From Sipunculus nudus (lineage: Eukaryota; Annelida; Sipuncula; Golfingiida; Sipunculidae): a DNA stretch of 64,000 nucleotides. How positions within the stretch are numbered: the first letter of the stretch is position 1; every line of letters starts with the position of its first letter. Positions 44,960-57,800 of the stretch are shown one piece after another. Under the pieces are notes generated by a model. The model was not told the DNA's origin. It searched no databases and worked only from the letters and a program-made list of their open reading frames with translations. The translations under genes were made by a program, and so were the position numbers. The stretch lies in contig CM049313.1 of NCBI GenBank assembly GCA_026874595.1, positions 73,280,659 to 73,344,658 on the forward strand, in the 5' to 3' direction.

Positions 44960-45715
44960 GACTGGTGTCCAGTTGTGATAGAATTATTAGGGTTAGTTTT
45001 AATTAAAAATTCACCAAGATGACAGTAATACAGACATATAAACCAACAAATGAAGCAAGCGGGGAAGATAGAGAAGAATTTACGAGCAGTTACATGGAGA
45101 GCTTGAAAAGATTCCGAGGCATGATATATTGACATTGGAGACATTAAGGCAAAAGTTGGATCAACGAATGTACAATGAAGAGAGTAATGGGGAATAGGTG
45201 AGATGAACGAAAACGGGGTATATTTTGCAGAATTTTGCCAGTTTAATAACTTAGAAATAGGAGAAACATTTTAAGCACAGAGAAAAACACAAGTTTACCT
45301 GGACATAACCTAACAGAAGAGAAAAAATCACATCGCAATTAACGGAAAATACAAGAACTCTTTATCTGACACACGAACAATGTGAGGTGCTGATACAAGA
45401 AGTGATCACGTATGATAGTAGTTGCAAAGCTAAGATTTAAACTAAATCAGGTGAGAAAGAATAAACAGTCAGTTAGATTAGTATATTATACAGCAGCTTT
45501 AAAGAATGAAGAGATTAAAAAATAACTTTATATTAGAATTAAAGAACATATTTCAAAGTTTAGACGGAACGGAAGAACAAGATGAGACGGGGAATATGGA
45601 AAATTCAGGGAAACAGTTCAAAGAAGTAATAAATGAAACAGCAGAATCAGTTCTAGCGAGAGATTTAAGGAAAATGATAGATGACATGACAAATACAGCG
45701 TAAGACGCCGCAAAT
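44960..45715 (+). pseudogene. LINE ORF2 endonuclease fragment (left part of an interrupted element)
   Basis: Across frameshifts the plus strand shows apurinic-endonuclease LINE words: VIQTYKPTNEASGEDREEF, a GD-like stretch with AKVGS, GEMNENG.YFAEFCQFNNLEIG, HKFTWT, RCADTRSDH (family form: R.ADIGSDH), and then an ORF at 45506-45703 (LKNIFQSLDGTEEQ ... NETAESVLARDLRK) matching the linker before reverse transcriptase. Its RT part seems to continue at 47955-48290, so it was split by a later insertion. Confidence 0.75.
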
Positions 45716-45739
45716 AAAAATGAAAAAGGAACTATTTCT

Positions 45740-47420
45740 AAGTAGGCATCATTTAGTCTAGGAAGACTATGGAGTTCCGCCCTGGATGGATGTTCTGTGA
45801 CAGCGCCTTATATGGCCGGTCAGGCCAATGCGCGATAGGCAGTGTTTCCCACATCGAGTACACAGAAACTCTGTGTCGGCTATTCTGTCGGTTTGGCTTC
45901 TGGCTTTTCTCTTCTACCTCTTAACTTTTGATTGTTGAGCTAGGGTCTCTTCGAAATTGATGAGGTCTCTCTGTACTATCTGCCTCGAGGTTGTTCGTTC
46001 TGAGGCTTCCAAGTTGATCTGTTTGATACCTGTGGCATTCCGATCACTCTTGTAAACCTCATTGCGGCGGAGTTTGGGTCTACCTGTGGGACGTGCTCCC
46101 TGACGAGTTCATTATGAAAGGGAGATCCTTGGGTATGCGACCTTCGTCTACTCTCACCTCGTGTTCGAGCCATCGCATGCGTCCTTGTTAGAGTATGGCG
46201 TATTTCTGCACTCTTCGTGACAGCGGTGTTCGGCACTTTATCCTGTAAGCTGATGTCCAGTATGCGGCGTAGACAACGCATGTGGAAAGCATTCAGCTTG
46301 TGCTCCTGTCCGGCGCGATTTGGTCAGGTCTCGCTGCTATGCAAAAGGGTGCTCACAACACAGACTCTGTAGACCTTGATTTTGGTTTGTTCTGTCAGTT
46401 TGTTGTTGTTCCGCACTCGCTTGGCCAGCCTTGACATGGTGGTGGCTGCCTTGCCAATACGCTTGTTTAGCTCAGTCTCAAGGGAAAGGGAATCATAGAT
46501 CGTTGAGCAAGTGTCCACATCCTGTCCCATCTTCAAGCTGATCGTGAGTCCAAAGGCCTAAAAGGCTGCGCGGAAATTGGACATGAGCTTCTGCTGGTCT
46601 TCGGCAGAGTGGGTAGTCGTCTGCAGAAAGGAGGCCCCGTACACTTTTCAACTGAATTTTGGACTTTAGTCGTACGCTGGAAAAGTTGGGGAGTTTCCCG
46701 TCTGACCTGGTTCAGGGGCAGACACCTTCGGTAGCGGATCCGAAACATGCTTCTCCGGGACAGCGAATAAAATGCCGAACAGGGTCAGTGCAGGGGCGCA
46801 GCCTTGTTTTATTCCATTTCGAATAGGGAGGATCTAGGAGAGGCCGTCCTTCTCACCAACTCGAAAGCCTTCGTCAGGTCTATGAAGGCCATGAATTGTG
46901 GTTGTCTTTATTCCCTGAATTTCTCCTGCAGTTATCCGACGGAAAAGACCATGTCGACAGTTGACCTTTTCGCGCGGAAGCCACACTGAGAATCTGGGGA
47001 GACTTTTTCTGCTCAGAACCGAAGCCTCCTCAGTGCGACCCGGGACGAAAAGCTTCCCAGTGTTGCTGAGGAGAGAAATACCGCCACAGTTGTTACAATT
47101 GCTCCTGTCTTCTTTGTTATTGTACAGTGTGATTAAATTGCCATCCCTCATGCCGTGTAGTGCTTCTCCTTCCTTCATGCAGAAAAAGAGGATGTCGCGC
47201 ATGCAGCTCTTTGCTTGCGGACTCGGTAGAGCACTTCAGGGCCTCGGCGTGTAGCCGTCTGTCCCTTGGGCCCACTCTCTACAATCGACCTTTGACCTTA
47301 CGGTAAAGACCTGGAATAGCCGTGACGTCACGTGAATGCCTTGGGCCTTGGCTCTTGCAGGGGACTTGAGTTCTTCCTTGAGCACTACGAGGGTTGGTTC
47401 GTTGTTAAGCTCCTCCACGG
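45740..47420 (-). pseudogene. Second LINE ORF2 (reverse transcriptase), decayed, inserted antisense
   Basis: Read on the minus strand from right to left: NNEPTLVVLKEELKSPARAK (47418-47236), DGNLITLYNNKEDRSNCNN..GISLLSNTGKLF (47202-46834), VNCRHGLFRRIT, then after frameshifts the region before LMGQDVD, SLSLETELNKRIGKAATTMS and VYRVCVVSTLLHSSET (46536-46324), MRCLRRILDISLQDKVPNTA (46281-45976) and a C-terminal ...MGLPWHS-like remnant. This is the typical animal non-LTR RT with its C-terminal 'MRCLRRILGI..QDKV' segment. Several frameshifts make it non-functional. It lies between the two halves of the plus-strand LINE. Confidence 0.85.
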
Positions 47421-47713
47421 CATTCAGGGCGTCTTCGGAGGCTTGATTCTCCCTAGCATACAGCTCGGAATAATGCTCTACTCAGCGCTCCATTTGGGTT
47501 GCTGTGCTTTGTCCTGGATGGTTTCACCTATTGTGGACTTTTGTGTTGCAGTTTTTTTTCTGTGCTGGGCCCAGTGCCTGTTTAATTCCATCGTACATTC
47601 TCTTGGTGTTGCTTGTGTAAGCCGAAATCTGTATTTCGGAGCAAAGCTCTGTCCTGTTCAGCGTCTGGCATCCTGCAGCGCTTGCTGCTGGCAGTCGAAG
47701 GGTATGCAGGTTT

Positions 47714-47902
47714 CAGGGGCGGATCCAGGATTTAGAAAAGGGGGGAAGGGGACTCCATCCGAAGAGGACTAACGAAAAAAACTAAAAAAAGGTCCCCAGG
47801 TCCGGTAAAGGGTATCCAGGCCAAAAATTGTGTCTGAAACTCTTAAAAAAAGCTTGTTTTGGATGAAAAAAAGGGTAGGGGGGAGTCCGGATCTCACCTA
47901 GG
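47714..47902 (+). mobile_element. MITE of the GGGGCGGATCC family, copy 4
   Basis: Starts CAGGGGCGGATCCAGGATTT, almost identical to copy 1, and shares AAAAATTG.GTCTGAAAC.CTTAAA. The right end (GTCCGGATCTCACCTAG) is eroded. It lies next to the right edge of the antisense LINE. Confidence 0.7.
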
Positions 47903-47954
47903 TAATGGGATGTCACAAAGTGCGACAGTTCTAGAGGAATCCCTTAACTGTATA

Positions 47955-48290
47955 GACCAGATATAATTTTCTGGAGAATCTTAATAGATAAAATAAGGAA
48001 AGTCATCGACAAACATTTAGCAGGGAACGAGCAGCATACAGGAAGGGTAGAGGGACCACAGACCAGATTTTTATACTAAGAAACATATAATAGAAATGAG
48101 TATTGAGTGGAAAACACCTTTATACATAAACTTTAAAGATTAAAAAAAAAAGAGTTTGACACTTTTAGGAGAGAGAGGTTATGGGAAAGTCTTAAAAACT
48201 ATGGAATACTAAATCAGATGGTAATTGTGATATAAAATGTATATGATGGAAGCAGCTGCAGTGTTTAAGATAATGAAAAAGCATAAGACT
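47955..48290 (+). pseudogene. LINE reverse-transcriptase fragment (right part of the interrupted element)
   Basis: The plus strand reads, over frameshifts, DKIRKVIDKHLAGNEQHTGR, then the region equivalent to GFR..RST.DQIF.LR..IE.SIEW, where ...RNIIEMSIEWKTPLYINF is recognisable, then FDTF.RERLWESLKNYGI. These are RT finger/palm motifs of the endonuclease-RT LINE type, matching the endonuclease half at 44960-45715. Confidence 0.7.
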
Positions 48291-48299
48291 GGTTAAAAA

Positions 48300-51200
48300 A
48301 AATCCGCCAGGGCTCGCACAGTAAACAACTGTATTCAGGCAAATGAGAGCATCGTATCGCATTGTGCAATCAAATCAAACTTGTTAATACGCAACACCCC
48401 GCGGTCTGATTCTTGGCCCGTGCTAGCCAAGGTGTTGAGATTGAAAACCGTGCTAAACAAAGCAACGGGTTAAACGAAGGACATCTGGAACGACTGCAGT
48501 TTATAACCGCTGCGCGAGGAGTGTTCTTCCCCTGAAGCATAAAAAAAGATCATGGCTCATTCATTTGTTCATATCTTTAAACTTATTTAAAATCAATCCG
48601 CTTAAAAACAACCGAAAATTCCTAGCCACCGAAACATAAAACCAAGTAAACAAGAGCAAGAGAATAACAAACGATGTCTTTATAACGCAGATACATACTA
48701 ACGACATACACTGTTCTCTCTCTGAACAGTCTGGTAGTGATATAAAATTATGTTTGGTTTATATCAACTTTTCTGCGGGAAAACGAGTGTGATTTTTTTC
48801 TCGACAACAAGCAACAATTGTCTTTCGTCAGTGGATCCTTTTTAGTATATATAGACAGCTCCCACCTGTGTACTTTTCTATTAACTTATTTTCTTGTACA
48901 ATGAGGTCTTGGGTTATGAAAAAAAAAAAAATTGAATTAGGCGGTTTAATCAAGTGTAATCTGTCGCGGAAAACGGTCCTGGAAATCCGAGTGCAAACGG
49001 CCCATGTCGGCTTAAAGAAAATGAAATAAACATAAAAATTGCATGATTTAAATTTATTTACACAGCACCGAAATACTTTTTGCTCTTCATTATTATTATT
49101 ATAAGCAAAGGAATAAATGATTTTAAAATGATAAAACATGATACTCTGATTCAAGCATTCCATGGAAGAGGTCCAGTTTATCCATATATATCATACATTT
49201 TTTCTATTTTCTAATCGTCGCAAAGACTTACAAGAGATTAGATGGATTTTCCACAAACCTCACTATTACTAATAACCAATAGATCATCTCGCCCGAGTTC
49301 GGTTGTCGGCATAATTCTTGCAAATTTAATAAGGTCAGACGTCACCAGGCCTCTCTGTGGTGTTGTCGCGTGAACTTACCAGGAATATGATATAAAATGA
49401 TCAAAATTCAACTCGCCTGAGTAGGATACTCAGCAGATTTCATGCATACCTAATGAGGTCAAAATTCAACAGATTTGGATGTCGCCTTGATAACTCACCA
49501 AAAATCTTATGGATTTTCAGGATATTAAATAAATTTACCTTTATATCATTTTGACATTAATATATCAACATATCCGATATGATAATAATAGGAAACTTGG
49601 AAACTTATAAAAAACTTGTTCTCTCTAAAATAAACTTGAGGAATACGATGTGTCGTAATTAATCACATTTTTTTTTACAAAGCACTATGATTCATATACA
49701 AAAATATAAATGCGAGTTATTTATGAAATAAACCAAAATGTTTGTTATGTAAAGTCAATTGAGAGATCCAAACAGGGGTAACAATTGTAGGAACTGCGGA
49801 GGCAAATGTGTTAAAGGTATTAAATGTTCGCGATGATGTGTAGGCCTATATCTTTTTTTTTTTTTTAGAAATGCCAAGGTCCAGTTTTTATGGAGACATG
49901 TAATTTAAGGGATACATTTTTAAATATTCAGTGACATACTATCTGTATAGGTAATGTAATAATTTGATCTTATTGATAATAAACGTTTAATTTATGATAA
50001 GGTCTTAAGAAGCAGCTATCGTTTAAATGCGAAAGTACGGAACATAGAGTCTCGGTTCCAACCCGCTGGTACATCAAAGGGCAAAACGGGGAGATCAGAG
50101 ATTCGCTCCAATTTCGTAACCGCAGGTTCTGAATATTCATTGCATTTGGAAATCTAGAGTGCATAAAAGTTAGAAAAAAAATGAACAATGACTCTTATCG
50201 TATAGGTTTCTATATTTTCTTACATGGACAAAGTTAGGATCTACCCCCGAAAAAATTATCTTAGTTGGGAAAATATCATCTAAATTAAATATGCTTTCCA
50301 AATAATCACCATTTAATGTTAATTTAATTGTTTTGGTCAGCCATCTAGCAACATTTATATCAATGATTTAATTCATATAAATTCCATAATGATAGATTCG
50401 TCTCATACGTACGCTTTTACATCATCAGTTACACATGTATTATTGTAAATATTATGAATAAAACTATAATAATGCCTTTAACCAGACTGGGTCATATATG
50501 GCATCATACCGGTTCAGGTGTACGTAAACTACTGGTACTTCGTTTCTGTGAAGATACCACCTTATGTGCAAAGGGGTCATGGAAATCTGTTAAAGTACTT
50601 ATTTGCTGTATAAATTAAAAAATAAAATGCGTGTAAGCCAATTTTTCACTCATTCGTAGGTAAATTGTATTTTTAGCCTAATCCCTTGAACAATTAGGGC
50701 TTTTCTGCCTCTGAACTGCATGGCCGGTTTAATATAAATATTGATTGGATTCTGGCATAATTTAAGAATACAACAAATTTGTTCCGAGGTTTCCTAATAA
50801 AGGGCCCAACAATCACATGAAATTTAATTGCACTGCTAGCATGTATATGGGCTACCAACAAATAACACTGACACTGTGTTTGACTGTAGGCCTAAACCTT
50901 TTTAATGTGGAATTTGTTTCAGGGTTTAATGATATACAGGTTTGTGTTATACAGGTAATATTTAAGGCACAAAGGTCTGACCTCGTAACCTAACAGGTGA
51001 ACTGTTAAGGCAGGAAGATATGCATGTTTTCATGCCCTATTAGTTAGGATAGGAAGATGTGCCTTGGTGTCCTAACTGTTTGGGGCATGAAGCAGTCCCA
51101 TACCGAATATAGCCAGTTTTCAATTTTCGACATCCGAATTTTATCTACTGCCAAGTCTGCCCTGGATGGTGAGGGTTATTCCGCTCCCAGTCACGCTAAT

Positions 51201-51555
51201 TCCTCCGTTTACCGATAGATGGTGGTAATAAAGCAAAGCAATTGTCTATTTTTAACCATCGGGGAATCCCTTTGCACTAGTGTGACCTCCAGATCCGGCA
51301 AGACCCGCGATGTTTCTCTCTGTGTACACTGATTAAGCGCTCAACATTCACCATTGATCAGCCAAACTAGGGAATTCAGCGCTGGAGACATGGATCTATG
51401 TGTGTGTGTGTATTTAAATATATATATATTTCTGATCAACACACATTCTAGAATGACCAAAAAATAGTAACAGTGTATATTATCACAGATATGAATAGAA
51501 GAAATAAAATGTTTATCAAATTTATACAAATCAAATAAGAATTTCACCATTTATA
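48300..51555. other. Non-coding, nothing recognised
   Basis: AT-rich, with only short ORFs (48828-49163 minus, 49970-50188 minus, 51341-51550 minus) lacking domains. At 49240-49510 there are weakly repeated words (AATT.AACTCGCC, CTCACCA, AATGAGGTCA). Confidence 0.4.
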
Positions 51556-51612
51556 GTTATGAATGAATGAAGATCTTTATTCTGGAAATGAAGGCCACAG
51601 GCCTATAGATTA

Positions 51613-51615
<3 letters not shown>

Positions 51616-51661
<46 letters not shown>
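51616..51661. repeat. (TA)n microsatellite
   Basis: A TA run of about 46 bp inside the LINE 3' UTR, close to its tail. Confidence 0.95.
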
Positions 51662-51666
<5 letters not shown>

Positions 51667-51795
51667 AAATACATGATACATGGTCACCTGAAAAACAATG
51701 ATAAATGATAAAACTAAATTATAAATAAATAACCAATAACATGTATATAGTTTTCAACAATACACAGTTATTATTTACAAAATAATAACAGAAAT

Positions 51796-52257
51796 AACCA
51801 TTTTATCAACTGAATAAATATACACTGTAACAAGGTAGCTAATGGTGATATATAAATGCACTATACAAACCAACAAAAGTTTAAATGAGTGTATAATGCA
51901 AAAATTAAATGTTTTCCTGGAGATTCTTTTTGAACAGAATCAATACAAAATGTATTTGAATATGCAAAAATAAAATTGAAAACTTAAAAGAAATAATACT
52001 TTTTTTCTTATAATAATTATTTCACATTCCTTTTTATCAACTGAATGAATAGACTGTTATAAGGCAACTAATGTTAAGTAAATGGAATAACAAATTAACG
52101 AAGGTTTAATTTGAGTATATAATTCAAAAGTTAAATGTTTTCCTTGAGATTCTTGTGGAACGTAATTAATACAAAATGTATTTGGTAATGCAAAAATAAA
52201 ATTGAAAAACTAATAAGAAAAAATACTATTTTGCCGATAATAATTATTTCGCAGGTG
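51796..52257. repeat. 231-bp tandem duplication in the LINE 3' UTR
   Basis: Two diverged copies, offset 231 bp, anchored by TTTTATCAACTGAAT (51801 and 52032), AAATGTTTTCCT.GAGATTCT and GCAAAAATAAAATTGAAAA. Confidence 0.88.
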
Positions 52258-53945
52258 AATAATATACTTTAGATGTGTCATATGAAATAGCTTTCATACA
52301 TATATTTGGAAATTTTATAGGATTTAAGTTATTTAGTCTCTAAATAACATACATGGTTGACAAATTAAACAAAATTTCACTAGTATATAATGCAACATTT
52401 ATATGTTATTGTAACAATATCATCTTAAGAACATTGAAAATGCCATATTTAAAAGTGTTTGTGTTTCACAAACATGATTAAAATCCATTGTAATTACATA
52501 GAATAAAATTTCATGACAACATAAAACAGATGATACACAGAAAATATTCATCATTACTAGTTCATATAGCATCATCTAGAAATGACACTCTTTTAACAGA
52601 TGAAAGACATACAAATGTTGCAAGCTTGTTAATTGTTACATAATTTGTAGTAGACATTAATGGAACGAAAGACATATCTTTAACTTCAGACAGATATGTA
52701 TTTCTTAATGAAGTATATAAAGGACATTTAATGACAAAGTGGAACTCATCTTCGATATAAGATTCTCCATGTTTAAGACAAAATTAACAATATCTATCTT
52801 CCCAGGCTATTTTTTGTGACGATCAACACCTACTTCTAAGCTATATGATGATGTTCTTGCTAAACCAATTCTTTATCTCATATTTGGAACTGTTGATAAA
52901 TATAATTCAGTGTTTAATAAACTTTTAAAGATAGCATATGTTGTCAATCTTCAGTTTCTTTCTATGTTATAGCTGTCCATTTTTACCTTTCATTATCATG
53001 TAACCTTTGTTTGAAATCTGACAGAAATATATTAATATCACCCACATCTTGAATTATCCATGTATACCCAAATCCAAAAGAAAATAACATATTTTTTACC
53101 CCTGTTGCCCATGTATTCTTTCCTACTTTGTCAAACCTATAAAATGTGGAATATAAACGCTTAGGGTACTTATAATTTTCCATTCTTAATAATTTAACCC
53201 AACAAGAAATACATTTAAACATAAATCTGATTTTCAGAGAAAATCCTCCACACTCACCAAGTGCAGCAGCATTCGGTGAAGAAGAGTTAATCCATAGTGT
53301 GAATTTACAAAATTTGATGTGGACCTGTTCTATTTTATCTTGTGTTTTTTGTAGCAAATAATTCACTGCCATATGAAATTATAGGTACAACCTTCTTATC
53401 AAACAGAGAGATTGATTCTTTTACAGTAATATATTCATTCTCATAAATGAATTTTCTTATCATTAAAACGGTTTAATTTCCTTGACACACAAGATGCTTT
53501 TTCATTTCTGCCCATTTCAGACAAGAAGTAAATACCCCTCCCAAGTACCTACAACTATTGGCCACTTCAAGCTTTCTTCTTTTGTAATACCCCTCGTTTC
53601 TAAATACAACAATTTTAGTTTTATCCACATTTACCTTCGTTCCACAACGGTTACAAAAATATTCAATTATCAATTTGATTCTGTAATATTCCAACTGTGT
53701 CTCTGAAACAAACAGTATCATCAGCAAACATTAATATTGTCAAAGGTTGTGTTTCCTGGTCTACAAATATACCTTGATTTAAATCCTGCATTATATAATA
53801 CAATTCATTCATTAAGAAAGTAAATAAAAGTGAGCTTATCATACAACCCTGTCTCACTCCAATATTGCATGAAAAATATTCTGAAAGCCCCTCATTTTAA
53901 TAACACAAGATTCTAATTTAGCGTGCATGGACTTTAAAATATTTA

Positions 53946-54827
53946 ACATTTTTTTCCTTTTTCTCATTTTTTACCGCACTAAAAGTACTCTTCATATGCA
54001 ATAGGCCTAACCTCCATGAAATATAGGTCAAAGTTGAGTTGTTTTTGGTTACACTTCGCTCGAATACTTTTATTTCTACTTGTGTGACTGTATGTCACTA
54101 GGACAAAACAAGACACAAATAATCTTTAAGGAATCAAACCACAACCTGCTCTTCCTGGCCTCATGACACTGTCACTCACTCCTATATACAGGGACCTCCA
54201 TCCACTTCAGCAGTTCAGCCAGTCGAAGTGAAGAGGTGACTTATCGTATAACCTTTGTACGCAAACTTTCTTTGATACGCCCGCCTATGACCGGATGTAT
54301 TATGGTATACCCATGCACTGTCCGTCGGGCCCACCGTGCGTCTTTTAACTTTAAAGCTAGCATTCCATATAAAAAATATAAATCAAAAGTTAAAAATTGA
54401 AGAGTGCCATTTTTTCACATACACTTTATTGAATGATGAAATAAAAAGATAACTAATTATAATTATCTGCAGGATTTCCTCTTTCTACTATCCGGCAAAT
54501 GAAAATACCCGTGCAACATATACAATTCATGAGGCACTTTACAGCAACTTCAAAAGTCATCATGGTCACCATGAGATCAAGATAAAATAAAAGCAAACAA
54601 TCCTTTTATTTGATTCATCACTAAAATAATCTGTACAATGTTAAACATCTGGTGTTGTCAATTATAACCCAAAACACCTCAGAAATAAAAAAAGAAAATC
54701 ATATCAAATACAGTAGAAATTGACCCCCAAAAATGTAAAAAAGTGCCAGTAAAAACCGAGCAAATGTAAACAAATATATCAAATATAAGTATATACTGAT
54801 GAACATAATATATATTCATAATGCCGT
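53946..54827. other. Non-coding between LINE and satellite
   Basis: No ORF of note. Two AATAAA signals on the minus strand (54430-54425 and 54610-54605) precede the satellite, as would be expected of a minus-strand transcript ending here. No gene can be seen to feed them. Confidence 0.4.
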
Positions 54828-57800
54828 GAGACCATCACCTGCTCCTGAAGGAGCCATCACCCAGTCCCGCAGGACCATCACACACTCCTCCTGATATCAT
54901 GAGTCCATCACCCACTCCTGTAGGACTCATCACCCTGTCCCGCAGGACCATCAAACACTCCTCCTGATATCATGAGACCATCACCCACTCCTGTAGGACT
55001 CATCACCCAGTCCCGCAGGACCATCACACACTCCTCCTGATATCATGAGACCATCACCCACTCCTGTAGGACTCATCACCCAGTCCCGCAGGACCATCAC
55101 ACACTTCTCCTGATGTCATGAGACCATCACCCACTCCTGTAGGACTCATCACCCAGTCCCGCAGGACCATCACACACTCCTCCTGATATCATGAGTCCAT
55201 CACCCACTCATGTAGGACTCATCACCCAGTCCCGCAGGACCATCACACACTCCTCCTGACATCATGAGTCCATCACCCACTCCTGTAGGACTCATCACCC
55301 AGTCCCGCAGGACCATCAAACACTCCTCCTGATATCATGAGTCCATTACCAACTCCTGTAGGACTCATCACCCAGTCCCGCAGGACCATCACACACTCCT
55401 CCTGACATCATGAGTCCATCACCCACTCCTGTAGGACTCATCACCCTGTCCCGCAGGACCATCACACACTTCTCCTGATGTCATGAGACCATCACCCACT
55501 CCTGTAGGACTCATCACCCAGTCCCGCAGGACCATCACACACTCCTCCTGATATCATGAGTTGATCACCCACTCATGTAGGACTCATCACCCAGTCCCAC
55601 AGGACCATCACACACTTCTCCTGATGTAATTAGACCATCACCCACTCCTGTAGGACTCATCACCCAGTCCCGCAGGACCATCACACACTCCTCCTGATAT
55701 CATGAGTCCATCACCCACTCATGTAGGACTCATCACCCAGTCCCACAGGACCATCACACACTTCTCCTGATGTAATTAGACCATCACCCACTCCTGTAGG
55801 ACTCATCACCCAGTCCCGCAGGACCATCACACACTCCTCCTGATGTCATGAGACCAACACCCACTCCTGTAGGACTCATCACCCAGTCCCGCAGGACCAT
55901 CACACACTTCCTTCTGATGTCATGAGACCATCACCCACTCCTGTAGGACTCATCACCCAGTCCCGCAAGACCATCACACACTCCTCCTGATATCATGAGT
56001 CCAGCACCCACTCCTGTAGGACTCATCACCCAGTCCTGCAGGACCATCACACACTTCTCCTGATGTCATGAGACCATCACCCACTCCTGTAGGACTCATC
56101 ATCCAGTCCCGCAGGACCATCACACACTCCTCCTGATGTCATGAGACCAACACCGACTCCTGTATGACTCATCACCAAGTCCCGCAGGACCATCACACAC
56201 TTCTCCTGATGTCATGAGACCATCCCCCACTCCTGTAGGACTCATCACCCAGTCCCGCAGGACCATCACACACTCCTCCTGATATCATGAGTCCATCACC
56301 CACTCATGTAGGACTCATCACCCAGTCCCACAGGACCATCACACACTTCTCCTGATGTAATTAGACCATCACCCACTCCTGTAGGACTCATCACCCAGTC
56401 CCGCAGGACCATCACACACTCCTCCTGATGTCATGAGACCAACACCTTCTCCTGTAGGACTCATCACCCAGTCCCGCAGGACCATCACACACTTCCTTCT
56501 GATGTCATGAGACCATCACCCACTCCTGTAGGACTCATCACCCAGTCCCGCAAGACCATCACACACTCCTCCTGATATCATGAGTCCATCACCCACTCCT
56601 GTAGGACTCATCACCCAGTCCCGCAGGACCATCACACACTCCTCCTGATATCATGAGTACATCACCCACTCCTGTAGGACTCATCACCCAGTCCCGCGGG
56701 ACCATCACACGCTCCTCCTGATATCATGAGTCCATCACCCACTCCTGTAGGACTCATCACCCAGTCCGGCAGGACCATCACACACTTCTCCTGATGTCAT
56801 GAGACTATCACCCACTCCTGTAGGACTCATCACCCAGTCCCACAGGACCATCACACACTCCTCCTGATATCATGAGTCCAGCACCAACTCCTGTAGGACT
56901 CATCACCCAGTCCTGCAGGACCATCACACACTTCTCCTGATGTCATGAGACCATCACCCACTCCTGTAGGACTCATCACCCAGTCCCGCAGGACCATCAC
57001 ACACTCCTCCTGATGTCATGAGACCAACACCCACTCCTGTATGACTCATCACCCAGTCCCGCAGGACCATCACACACTCCTCCTGATGTCATGAGATCAT
57101 CCCCCATTCTTGTAGGTCTCATCACCAAGTCCCGCAGTACCATCACACGTTCCTCCTGATGTCATGAGACCATCACCCACTCCTGTAGGACTCGTCACCC
57201 AGTCCCGCAGGACCATCACACATTCCTCCTAATGTCATGAGACCATCACCCACTCCTGTAGGACTCATCACTCAGTCCCGCAGGACCATCACACACTCCT
57301 TCTGATGTCATGAGTCCATCACCCACTCATGTAGGACTCATCACCCAGTCCCGCAGGACCATCAAACACTCCTCCTGATATCATGAGTCCATTACCAACT
57401 CCTGTAGGACTCATCACCCAGTCCCGCAGGACCATCACACACTCCTCCTGACATCATGAGTCCATCACCCACTCCTGTAGGACTCATCACCCTGTCCCGC
57501 AGGACCATCACACACTTCTCCTGATGTCATGAGACCATCACCCACTCCTGTAGGACTCATCACCCAGTCCCGCAGGACCATCACACATTCCTCCTGATAT
57601 CATGAGTTGATCACCCACTCATGTAGGACTCATCACCCAGTCCCACAGGACCATCACACACTTCTCCTGATGTAATTAGACCATCACCCACTCCTGTAGG
57701 ACTCATCACCCAGTCCCGCAGGACCATCACACACTCCTCCTGATGTCATGAGACCAACACCCACTCCTGTAGGACTCATCACCCAGTCCCGCAGGACCAT

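Larger units (their letters stand above)
51560..53945 (-). pseudogene. LINE ORF2 remnant with 3' UTR, antisense
   Basis: On the minus strand: KSMHAKLESCVIKMRG, CNIGVRQGCMISSLLFTFLM, TILMFADDTVCFRDT (the FADD RT box), VNVDKTKIVVFRN, SCRYLGGVFTS, then IEQVHIKFCKFTLWI, ALGECGGFSLKIRFMFKCIS, KNTWATGVKNMLFSFGFGYTW, DINIFLSDFKQRLHDNER, and after stops and frameshifts CLKHGESYIEDEFHFVIKCP, LYTSLRNTYL up to a stop near 52566. This is the RT and C-terminal CCHC-like part of an animal non-LTR element. The 3' UTR follows to about 51560, ending TTCCAGAATAAAGATCTTCA then TTCATTCAT. The element is 5' truncated at about 53945. Confidence 0.88.

Noticed and set aside
47332-47772. 146-residue plus-strand ORF
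   Set aside because: It lies largely antisense to LINE-derived sequence and runs into a MITE; no independent support.
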